Origin: Spirochaetales bacterium
Lineage (GTDB): Bacteria > Spirochaetota > Spirochaetia > Sphaerochaetales > Sphaerochaetaceae
NCBI GenBank assembly: GCA_003247345.1
Contig: QJZS01000016.1
Location: forward strand, 1-34,888
Direction of reading: 5' to 3'
Length of the DNA: 34,888 nt
The notes under the pieces were generated by a model, which was not told the origin of the DNA, did not search any database, and was given only the letters and a program-made list of their open reading frames with translations. This document shows positions 18,699-25,196 of the stretch, one piece after another; position 1 is the first letter of the stretch; the number at the start of each line of letters is the position of its first letter. The position numbers were made by a program, and so were the translations under genes.

Positions 18699-20222
18699 CT
18701 ATTCACTCATTCCCTCAGAATTGGGGTTCTCCCCTTCTATCTTTTTATTCATTCTCATAATCAGAATGGTAAAGACCAAGGCAAATATCAAAATGGAGCA
18801 GCTAATAGGTTCCTTGAAGAAAATCAGAGGATCACCAAACGATACAATCATGCTTCTGGTAAAGTTGACTTCAACGATAGGACCAAGAATCAGACCCAAC
18901 ATCATGGGAATCACAGAGAACCCAAGCAATCCCAGATAATATCCCACGATTGCCAATGGAACAATCAAGAGCATTTCATAGATACTACCGCTATTTGCAA
19001 AAGCTCCTGCAAAACAAAACAGTGCGATTGCCACCCCAAGTATCTTGTATGAAATATTGATAATCTTTGAAATTTGTTTAGTAAATAATCTACCCAATAC
19101 ATACAGGATAATATTGCAAATGATGAGCCCAACAATAATTGAATAGGTCTCGACTGCTTGGTCTGTGAAAAGCTTTGGCCCGGGCTGCATTCCATGCAAG
19201 ATAAACGCACCCAGCAAAATAGCAGTAACACCATCACCAGGGATACCCAAGGTAAGCAATGGAATCATTGCTGACCCTACTACCGTGTTATTACTGGATT
19301 CTGCCGCTGCGATTCCTTCCAGCGAACCTTTTCCGAATTCTTCAGGATGCTTGCTTGTTCTACGTGCCTCGTTATAGCTTAGGAATGAAGCCACCCCACC
19401 GCCAGCACCTGGCATAGCACCTATGACTGTCGCTATCCCGGTAGACTTTAAGATTGTCTTCATAATGGACTTTATTTCTTTTTTATTAATCTGTGGATCT
19501 TTCAATTTCTCTACATAATCTACTTTTTCAAGATCTGAAGCCTTACGTTTTTCTTCTACTGATTTCAACAATACTTGGGTAAGTGCAATCAAACCGATCA
19601 AAGCAGGAAGCAAACTGATTCCTGAGAACAAGAGCAATGAATCGAAGGTGTATCGGAGTGTGCCTGATAGACTTTCAAGTCCAATACAAGAGATGAAAAT
19701 GCCTATACAAGCAGATATAATTCCTTTGACTATACTGTCTCCGCTTACTCCTGCTATAACAGTTAGTCCGAAAATTGCAAGGGAAAAATATTCCGGAGAC
19801 CTGCATTTTGCAGCCATCGTTGCTATTGGCTGAGCAGCAAAAAGAAGAATGACAGAGCCTAAGAATCCTCCAACTACCGATGCAAACAAGGAAGTACTCA
19901 AAGCTTTGTTTGCTTTACCTTGTGCTGCGAGAGGATAGCCATCTAATGTTGTGGCTAAGGCAGAATTCGTACCAGGTATATTTATCAGAATTGCACTAAT
20001 AGATCCACCATAACAGCCACCTACATATATACCTAGCAGCGCTATGATAGCGGTAATTGGAGTCATCCCATATGTAAGGGGAAGGAAAAGAATAATACCC
20101 AGGGTTACCGTCAAACCGGGGATTGCCCCGATAATAATCCCAAGGAATACGCTTGCGATCGCAAAAAATCCATTTTGCAGGGTAAAAACTTGTCCGAGGA
20201 CTTGTAAAGCAATGTTATCCAT
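18699..20222 (-). CDS. tctA: Tripartite tricarboxylate transporter, large membrane subunit TctA
   Basis: A 507-residue membrane protein with about 11-12 segments. Family marks: GAIPGLTVTLGIILFLPLTYG near the N-terminus, NIPGTNSALATTLDGYP, GAMPGAGGGVASFLSYNEARR and LGIPGDGVTAILLG, the last two being the duplicated TctA signature. With TctB and TctC it forms a secondary importer for organic anions. Some TTT systems carry sulfonates (for example sulfolactate), so uptake of sulfoquinovose or a related sulfonate fits this island. The ATG at 20222 is chosen: it has GGGGAGG upstream and starts 1 base after tctB; a longer frame to 20240 overlaps tctB. Confidence 0.93.
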   Translation of the reverse strand: MDNIALQVLGQVFTLQNGFFAIASVFLGIIIGAIPGLTVTLGIILFLPLTYGMTPITAIIALLGIYVGGCYGGSISAILINIPGTNSALATTLDGYPLAAQGKANKALSTSLFASVVGGFLGSVILLFAAQPIATMAAKCRSPEYFSLAIFGLTVIAGVSGDSIVKGIISACIGIFISCIGLESLSGTLRYTFDSLLLFSGISLLPALIGLIALTQVLLKSVEEKRKASDLEKVDYVEKLKDPQINKKEIKSIMKTILKSTGIATVIGAMPGAGGGVASFLSYNEARRTSKHPEEFGKGSLEGIAAAESSNNTVVGSAMIPLLTLGIPGDGVTAILLGAFILHGMQPGPKLFTDQAVETYSIIVGLIICNIILYVLGRLFTKQISKIINISYKILGVAIALFCFAGAFANSGSIYEMLLIVPLAIVGYYLGLLGFSVIPMMLGLILGPIVEVNFTRSMIVSFGDPLIFFKEPISCSILIFALVFTILIMRMNKKIEGENPNSEGMSE

Positions 20223-20223
20223 C

Positions 20224-20682
20224 TTATCGTACCTCCCCAAACCTTGGCAAACTGATATGGAAAACCTGTGTAAAGAGGAAATAAATGAATATCACCATGA
20301 CCGTCAGGATCAAAATGTGAACAAGATTTCTGTTCTTGAAGAAAAGGGCCATCATAACGATGAATCCAATACCTCCAATTATAAATCCGGTAAAATAAAT
20401 GAGAGCCGCAAATACTGCAAATATTCCAATCATGGTCAAAGCATATTTTTGCTCATCCCAGCAGATTTCTACGTATTTTTCTTTTTTCAGGAATAAACTC
20501 TGGATTATCAAAATGGCACCGCAAACTATCATCAGCAATTCAACAAAAAATGGGATGACTTTTGCACTTTCGATAAATTTTACATCGCCGTATACAATTA
20601 TTTGGCTATCCATCAATAATAACAGGACAGCACCAAATACAATGAAAATGATTCCACTGACAAGATTTGATCGAACTCTCAT
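20224..20682 (-). CDS. tctB: Tripartite tricarboxylate transporter, small membrane subunit TctB
   Basis: A 152-residue protein with four predicted membrane segments, the usual TctB size and layout (SNLVSGIIFIVFGAVLLLL; PFFVELLMIVCGAILIIQS; GIFAVFAALIYFTGFIIGG; C-terminal VMVIFIYFLFTQVF). TctB proteins are poorly conserved, so the call rests on topology and on its place between tctC and tctA. It is separated from tctC by a 71-base gap holding a strong hairpin, and from tctA by 1 base. Confidence 0.88.
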   Translation of the reverse strand: MRVRSNLVSGIIFIVFGAVLLLLMDSQIIVYGDVKFIESAKVIPFFVELLMIVCGAILIIQSLFLKKEKYVEICWDEQKYALTMIGIFAVFAALIYFTGFIIGGIGFIVMMALFFKNRNLVHILILTVMVIFIYFLFTQVFHISLPRFGEVR

Positions 20683-20710
20683 AATTACTTTTTCTCACTT
20701 TTAAAGTCAT

Positions 20711-20735
20711 GGAGGGATTCTGATAGAATCCCTCC
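20711..20735 (-). other. Intercistronic hairpin between tctC and tctB
   Basis: A perfect 11-bp stem GGAGGGATTCT / AGAATCCCTCC with a 3-base loop. It lies right after the binding-protein gene and has no T-run. As in the ABC operon, it probably raises the binding-protein share of expression. Confidence 0.7.
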
Positions 20736-20753
20736 GAATAACACTCTGTATAG

Positions 20754-21755
20754 TTATTTAATCAGTCCTAAGGATTTAGCTGCAGCCTTTGCGTTTGTTT
20801 CAGCTTCCTTGATATGTGCCATAAGATCAGCACCATAACTTTCATAAATATTCAAGCCGATCTCTGTAGTGTAATTTCTGAATTCAGGATCTGCCCAGAC
20901 TTTTCTGATCAATGCTTCAACATCAGCAACGATCTGAGGATCTGCACCAGTTCTAACACTCAAGAAACCACCACCAGTGATTGCAGAGCCTGGATAGCCA
21001 GCATCGGCACAGTTAGGAACAACCAAACCAAGGCTATCTTTGAATCCTTCGTAATCGAAGTCTTTGAAGCAGATCAAAGCTCTTGCTTTTCCAGTCTCCA
21101 GATATTGTTGACCTACCTGAGGGGTACCAACAAAGCAATCCACTTCACCATTGATCATAGCGTTTATCTGTTCTGCCCCACCTTCATAGGAAGCAATCTT
21201 GCTCTGTCCACCAGCCTGGTTGATAAGGCCACCGAAGCAAAGATGAGCATCAGAACCTACAGCACCTGCAGAACATACGATTGTTCTTTTCTTGGATTCT
21301 GCAATTAAATCATCAAGAGTCTGGTATGGGGAATCTGCACGAACATAGAGGAGATAACTTCTATCATCAAAAGCCCCAATTGGTTGAATTTCGTCCAAAT
21401 CAAGCTTGAGAGCATCGCCCTTAACAATCTTTTGGTACCAAAGGCCATAAGATGTTGTCAGTAACTCTTTTACATTCGGATCTTTTTTAGTAAAAAGCGT
21501 TGCCGCTACAATACCGTCTCCACCTGTGACATTCTCACAAACAATAGGAGCGTTTGTGTATTTTGACCCAACTTCAGCAAATTTTCTTGATACTACATCA
21601 TGAGTTCCTCCGGCACCATAGGGGATGATGATTTTGACAGTTGTATCAAAAAAATTCCCACTTACAGCAGCCGGTTCCTCCGTTCCACCCTGGGCAAAAA
21701 TGAATGCAGGAAGCAAAACCAATAGAAGCGACATCAATACAAAACCCTTTTTCAT
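20754..21755 (-). CDS. tctC: Tripartite tricarboxylate transporter substrate-binding protein TctC
   Basis: A 333-residue periplasmic binding protein of the Bug/TctC family. It has a signal peptide (MKKGFVLMSLLLVLLPAFIF, cleavage near AQG). The fold marks are VKIIIPYGAGGTHDVVSRKFAEV (first binding loop), VTGGDGIVAATLF, and a second loop near SAGAVGSDAHLCFGGLINQAGG. Typical TctC proteins have P(F/W)xxGGxxD at the first loop; here it is PYGAGGTHD. The ligand is an anion; a sulfonate such as sulfoquinovose is inferred from the neighbours. AAAAGGAG precedes the ATG. A possible own promoter lies at 21790-21818. Confidence 0.9.
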   Translation of the reverse strand: MKKGFVLMSLLLVLLPAFIFAQGGTEEPAAVSGNFFDTTVKIIIPYGAGGTHDVVSRKFAEVGSKYTNAPIVCENVTGGDGIVAATLFTKKDPNVKELLTTSYGLWYQKIVKGDALKLDLDEIQPIGAFDDRSYLLYVRADSPYQTLDDLIAESKKRTIVCSAGAVGSDAHLCFGGLINQAGGQSKIASYEGGAEQINAMINGEVDCFVGTPQVGQQYLETGKARALICFKDFDYEGFKDSLGLVVPNCADAGYPGSAITGGGFLSVRTGADPQIVADVEALIRKVWADPEFRNYTTEIGLNIYESYGADLMAHIKEAETNAKAAAKSLGLIK

Positions 21756-21772
21756 TTACAAACTCCTTTTAT

Positions 21773-21818
21773 TTTTTTTCATAAAGTAAGTAAAACACGC
21801 ATATTACAAATCTGTCAA
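21773..21818 (-). promoter_or_regulatory. Possible tctC promoter with a partial ROK-type half-site
   Basis: On the minus strand, TTGACA (21813-21818) is followed after 18 bases by TTTACT (21789-21794). A TTACTT half-site (21784-21789) then overlaps it, with only A-rich sequence in the mirror arm. This repeats the promoter-then-operator layout of the other two sites, but with a weak second arm. Confidence 0.4.
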
Positions 21819-21821
21819 CTT

Positions 21822-21840
21822 TTTTATTTATCGAATAAAA
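21822..21840 (-). promoter_or_regulatory. Inverted repeat upstream of tctC
   Basis: Seven-base arms TTTTATT / AATAAAA about a 5-base centre, just upstream of the possible -35. The spacing equals that of the ROK-type sites, but the arms differ. AT-rich sequence makes chance occurrence possible. Confidence 0.3.
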
Positions 21841-21851
21841 TCTAACTAAAA

Positions 21852-22694
21852 TTATAGGATTTTAATGCTAACCGATTCCTCGATTCTTTCTTGTGGAGCC
21901 AGTACTTGAAGCCCAGAAATTTTCTCGAAACCTTTTGTGAATAGATTCATACAGTCTGTACTGCATGACTGGGGCTCAATACAAACAAATGATTCCCCTT
22001 TTGGTGTATAGATAACAGTATGGTGAAATTCATCAGTTCCTGAGAAAGTATATATTTCCTTTCCGGTATAGAGTTTTGTTGTAACAGATTCTTTATCCGA
22101 ATAAAAAACGGTATCCAGATTAAGTGCATCAACATTTGTTACGGAGGCAAGAACAGAAGGCTCCAAGTTTCCGTCAGGAAGCTGATTCTCATCATTGTGC
22201 ATTGCATATTCTGCAGTACAGACTATTTTTGTCAGGCCTTGTTTCTTAATATAAGGATGGATGGCAATCCCGAATGGAAGATTTTTAGTATCACGATTCT
22301 CAATTGCAAAATTCCAGGTAATACCTGATTCCCCAAGTACAATCTCTACAATCAGTTCAAACAGAAACGGAAACGATTTGTGCATCTCCGATCCAACACT
22401 ATTTCGAAGAACCCCTGTACAGGAATTGGGAGAGCGTTCAGTTATTTCAAATCTTTCAAATCGAGCCTGTCCATGCATGATACCTGGGTAATGATTCCCT
22501 TCAAACAAGAAATGGTTATCTTTGACTCGATTAGGAGTAGGGAATAAAACAGGAATACCGCTCGTCCTACGGGCTTTGATTCTCGCTTCATCGAAAACTA
22601 AGCGTTCGATATCTCTATGCCTCCAACTTTGCACGGTTAACCCACAATCTTCATTAATCACTAAATGATTGTCCCCATTTTTCAGCTCAATCAT
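21852..22694 (-). CDS. Aldose-1-epimerase family protein, candidate sulfoquinovose mutarotase
   Basis: A 280-residue protein with the galactose-mutarotase beta-sandwich. Expected active-site residues are Arg56 (FPTPNR), His74 (GIMHGQAR), His146 (AIHPYI) and Glu240 (CIEPQ). E. coli and other sulfoglycolytic clusters carry such a protein (YihR type) to speed interconversion of the alpha and beta anomers of sulfoquinovose released by the sulfoquinovosidase; that role is inferred here. GGGGAGAGAATC precedes the ATG. It is the first recognisable gene of the minus-strand operon that continues with tctCBA and the isomerase, and it is divergent from the sulfo-TK operon. Confidence 0.85.
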   Translation of the reverse strand: MIELKNGDNHLVINEDCGLTVQSWRHRDIERLVFDEARIKARRTSGIPVLFPTPNRVKDNHFLFEGNHYPGIMHGQARFERFEITERSPNSCTGVLRNSVGSEMHKSFPFLFELIVEIVLGESGITWNFAIENRDTKNLPFGIAIHPYIKKQGLTKIVCTAEYAMHNDENQLPDGNLEPSVLASVTNVDALNLDTVFYSDKESVTTKLYTGKEIYTFSGTDEFHHTVIYTPKGESFVCIEPQSCSTDCMNLFTKGFEKISGLQVLAPQERIEESVSIKIL

Positions 22695-22725
22695 GATTCT
22701 CTCCCCTTTTTCTATCTAATATAGA

Positions 22726-22863
22726 TTACTTTTGACACTTTTCAATAACCATACCATTGAAATGCACAGCGCGAACTCTTGCCTTAGAATTATGCAGGCA
22801 ATGCTCCATGCCTTCATCAGTAGTTCTCGTGCGGGTTTCGCAAACCCTACCCAGTAAAAACAT
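22726..22863 (-). CDS. Possible 45-residue leader protein, unknown
   Basis: A short open frame in the divergent control region. It starts at an ATG with AAGGA 9 bases upstream and ends 31 bases before the mutarotase ATG. The product is Cys-, His- and Arg-rich (CETRTRTTDEG, EHCLHNSKARVRAVHF, IEKC). I do not recognise it. The same stretch can fold into alternative hairpins, so it may be a leader peptide, a structured leader or a chance frame. Confidence 0.3.
   Translation of the reverse strand: MFLLGRVCETRTRTTDEGMEHCLHNSKARVRAVHFNGMVIEKCQK
22833..22847. promoter_or_regulatory. Palindrome in the divergent control region
   Basis: GGGTTTCGCAAACCC has perfect 6-bp arms about CGC. It lies about 65 bases upstream of the presumed sulfo-TK start and inside the minus-strand leader. 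It is GC-richer than its surroundings and could be a second regulator site or an RNA hairpin. Confidence 0.4.
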
Positions 22864-22875
22864 CAAAACTTGTCC

Positions 22876-22905
22876 TTGACAACTCATAATATCATGGATT
22901 ATATT
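22876..22905 (+). promoter_or_regulatory. Promoter of the sulfo-transketolase operon
   Basis: TTGACA (22876-22881), an 18-base spacer and TATATT (22900-22905). The start should fall near 22912, inside the operator. The first gene begins at 22940 after GAGAGGA. Confidence 0.75.
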
Positions 22906-22926
22906 TACTTTCACTAAGTAACTAAA
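22898..22926 (-). promoter_or_regulatory. Possible divergent promoter for the mutarotase operon
   Basis: On the minus strand a perfect TATAAT (22898-22903) lies 17 bases from a weak TTTAGT (22921-22926). It overlaps the plus-strand -10, and the operator fills its spacer. It would give a leader of about 195 bases before the mutarotase start. Confidence 0.4.
22905..22921 (+). promoter_or_regulatory. ROK-type operator at the sulfo-transketolase promoter
   Basis: TTACTTTCACTAAGTAA: 6-bp arms TTACTT/AAGTAA about 5 bases. Sixteen of 17 bases equal the core of the operator at 15628-15644 read on the minus strand, and both sit just after a -10 element. It could block the plus promoter and the divergent minus promoter together. 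Confidence 0.72.
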
Positions 22927-22939
22927 GAGAGGATACAAG

Positions 22940-23761
22940 ATGCTTACACCTCAAGCAATCGAAAAAGTCCAAGATTTTGCAAAGGAAATCAGAAAAAAAA
23001 CCCTGTATACCATAGGCAACCTTGGCGTCGGACATATTGGGGGGGCGCTGTCAATCGCTGACATACTTGCTCTTCTTTATTCGCAGGAAATGAAAGTGGA
23101 CCCAAAAAATCCACAGTGGGAAGAGAGAGACCTACTCGTACTTTCCAAAGGGCATGCAGGACCTGCACTCTATTCCACCCTCGCACTCAAAGGCTTCTTC
23201 CCCCTCTCGGAACTTGATACCCTGAACCAAGGGGGCACGAATCTTCCCAGCCACTGCGACCGTACAAAAACCATCGGCATCGATATGTCAACAGGATCCC
23301 TTGGACAAGGGTTATCCGCCGCTTGTGGTCTTGCTCTCTCTAATAGAATTGATAAAAACCCGAAATATGTATACGCAATCATCGGTGACGGCGAATCCCA
23401 GGAAGGACAGAACTGGGAAGCCGCAATGTTTGCCGCCCAATATAAATTGGACCACCTCATTGCATTTACCGATTACAACAAATTGCAAATCGATGGAACC
23501 ATCGATGAAATTATGAGCCTTGGGGATATCGAAGGCAAATGGAGTACCTTTGGATGGTATACCCAGAGAGTCGATGGCCATGATATCAGCGCCATGCACC
23601 AAGCTATCGAGAATGCCAAGAAACAGACGGGTAAACCCTCAATGATTATTCTTGACACTATCAAGGGCAAGGGTGCTGCATTCTGCGAAGGCCTTGCTTC
23701 AAACCACAATATGAATTTTGACCTGACTGTTGCCAACAAGGCAATCGCCGAGTTGGGCTAA
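22940..23761 (+). CDS. Transketolase, N-terminal subunit (candidate sulfo-transketolase SqwGH part)
   Basis: A 273-residue thiamin-diphosphate-binding half of a split transketolase. GHIGGALSIADI (31-42), SKGHAGPALY (69-78) and MSTGSLGQGLSAACG (116-130) are family motifs; the ThDP/metal motif GDGESQEG...TDYN spans 149-180. With the next gene's product it forms the full enzyme, which transfers two-carbon ketol units to aldoses. In a sulfo-TK pathway it would act on 6-deoxy-6-sulfofructose and then on 4-deoxy-4-sulfoerythrulose, with glyceraldehyde 3-phosphate as acceptor, yielding xylulose 5-phosphate twice. It is the first gene of a five-to-six-gene plus-strand operon. A generic pentose-phosphate transketolase is the alternative; context argues against it. 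Confidence 0.9.
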   Translation: MLTPQAIEKVQDFAKEIRKKTLYTIGNLGVGHIGGALSIADILALLYSQEMKVDPKNPQWEERDLLVLSKGHAGPALYSTLALKGFFPLSELDTLNQGGTNLPSHCDRTKTIGIDMSTGSLGQGLSAACGLALSNRIDKNPKYVYAIIGDGESQEGQNWEAAMFAAQYKLDHLIAFTDYNKLQIDGTIDEIMSLGDIEGKWSTFGWYTQRVDGHDISAMHQAIENAKKQTGKPSMIILDTIKGKGAAFCEGLASNHNMNFDLTVANKAIAELG

Positions 23762-23772
23762 GGAGATTAGGT

Positions 23773-24714
23773 ATGGAATCAAAAGAAATGAGAGCGGTGT
23801 ACTGTGACACCCTCATCGACTTGGCAAAAGAAAATCCGGCGATCATGGTAGTAGAAGCTGACCTGATGAAAGCCAGTGGTACTATGCGATTCAAGGATGT
23901 ATTCCCTGAACGCTCCGTAGATGTAGGCGTTGCCGAATCCAATATGGTTGGCGTCAGTGCAGGACTTAGCGCTGGGGGTAAGATTCCGTTCGCAGCTACC
24001 TTTGGTTGCTTTGCCTCACGCAGAGTATTTGACCAGTTCTTCATCTCGGCCAACTACGCCGGCTTGAACGTAAAGCTCGTTGGAACTGACCCTGGAATTT
24101 CTGCAGGCTTCAACGGTGGCACACACATGCCGTTTGAAGATATCGGCATGATGAAGCTGATTCCAGGTCTCACGATCCTCGAACCTTCAGACCCTGTATC
24201 GCTTGAAGCACTTGTAAAGGAATGTGCCGCACATCAAGGCTGTACCTACATGAGACTTCATCGAAAACCAATCAAAATGATCTACCAACCTGGTGAGAAG
24301 TTTGAACTTGGAAAGGGCAAAGTCTTGTTAGACGGAAACGATGTAACCATCATTGCATTGGGGGCAATACTCGTTCCGGAAGCTCTCAAGGCTGCGTCCA
24401 TCCTTTCCGAACAAGGTATTTCCGCTGCTGTTATCGACATGCATACCGTAAAACCATTGGATGAAGAGCTCGTTCTTGCATACGCCAAGAAAACGGGATG
24501 CATCGTGACTGCGGAGAATCATCAAGTTTCCGGTGGTCTTGGTGCTTCCGTGGCTAATTATCTCAGCCTCGTCCATCCCACAAGAATCGCCATGGTTGGG
24601 GTTCAAGATGAATTTGGTCAAGTTGCAACCCCTGACTGGCTGCAACAGTATTACAAGATGACTGCAGAGGAAATAGCCAAACAGGCTACATCCCTTGTCA
24701 AAGCAAAAAATTAA
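23773..24714 (+). CDS. Transketolase, C-terminal subunit (candidate sulfo-transketolase SqwGH part)
   Basis: A 313-residue pyrimidine-binding and C-terminal half. The ThDP-activating Glu55 lies in VGVAESNMVGVSAGL; FGCFASRRVFDQ and GTHMPFEDIG follow. A gapless comparison with yeast transketolase puts Asp106 (GTDPG) where phosphate-contacting His469 sits and Asn114 where Asp477 sits, while His481 is kept as His118. Ordinary split transketolases have SHAG and EDG at these places. These changes fit a donor carrying a sulfonate rather than a phosphate. GGAG precedes the ATG, 11 bases after the N-subunit gene. Confidence 0.9.
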   Translation: MESKEMRAVYCDTLIDLAKENPAIMVVEADLMKASGTMRFKDVFPERSVDVGVAESNMVGVSAGLSAGGKIPFAATFGCFASRRVFDQFFISANYAGLNVKLVGTDPGISAGFNGGTHMPFEDIGMMKLIPGLTILEPSDPVSLEALVKECAAHQGCTYMRLHRKPIKMIYQPGEKFELGKGKVLLDGNDVTIIALGAILVPEALKAASILSEQGISAAVIDMHTVKPLDEELVLAYAKKTGCIVTAENHQVSGGLGASVANYLSLVHPTRIAMVGVQDEFGQVATPDWLQQYYKMTAEEIAKQATSLVKAKN

Positions 24715-24725
24715 GGAGTGAAAAT

Positions 24726-25196
24726 ATGAAAATTGCCATTGCCAGTGACCTTTCAGGCTTTCCTTTGAAGAAAGAAATTGTAAAACATCTCAGCGAACAG
24801 GGTTATGAGTTGATCGACTTCGGTATCGAAAGCGAAGATAAACCCCAGCCCTATTTCATTCAGGCTCCAAAGGTAGCAAAAGCCCTCCAAAACGGTGAAG
24901 CTGAAAAAGGAATCCTCATTTGTGGGACAGGTCAGGGAATGGCCATTGTCGCCAACAAATACAAGGGCATTTATGCCTGTGTTGTCGATGATATCTTCAG
25001 TGCCGAGCGTTCCAAGATTGTCAACAACGCCAATGTAATCACTCTCGGTGGCTGGATCACCGCCCCATTTGTAGGAACCCAGATCGTCGATGCCTGGCTT
25101 GCCATGTCCTTTACCCAGAAGATGGAATTCAAAAAGGACTTTTTGACCAACGCCTTCAACCAGGTAATCGAAATTGAGAAGGAGAACTTCAAATGA
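24726..25196 (+). CDS. RpiB/LacAB-family isomerase, candidate 4-deoxy-4-sulfoerythrose isomerase (SqwI type)
   Basis: A 156-residue protein of the ribose-5-phosphate isomerase B fold. The catalytic-base segment ILICGTGQGMAIVANK (Cys66, Thr68) is intact. Two usual histidines are missing: D-H at the N-terminus is Asp8-Leu9, and the ring-opening His near 98 is Val99 (KIVNNANV). The C-terminal phosphate-binding arginines appear as lysines. A four-carbon aldose with sulfonate on C4 has no hydroxyl to close a ring, so loss of the ring-opening residue fits 4-deoxy-4-sulfoerythrose as substrate. Its stop overlaps the dehydrogenase start by 4 bases (ATGA), so the two are translationally coupled. Confidence 0.85.
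   Translation: MKIAIASDLSGFPLKKEIVKHLSEQGYELIDFGIESEDKPQPYFIQAPKVAKALQNGEAEKGILICGTGQGMAIVANKYKGIYACVVDDIFSAERSKIVNNANVITLGGWITAPFVGTQIVDAWLAMSFTQKMEFKKDFLTNAFNQVIEIEKENFK

Noticed and set aside
22864..22938. Extension of the small leader frame to 70 codons from a TTG
   Set aside because: It would read through the promoter and operator region and has no ribosome-binding site; only the 45-codon form is kept, at low confidence.
22940..25196. Ordinary non-oxidative pentose-phosphate genes (transketolase plus ribose-5-phosphate isomerase)
   Set aside because: Operon partners, the nearby sulfoquinovosidase and the changed active-site residues fit the sulfo-transketolase role better; kept as the stated alternative.
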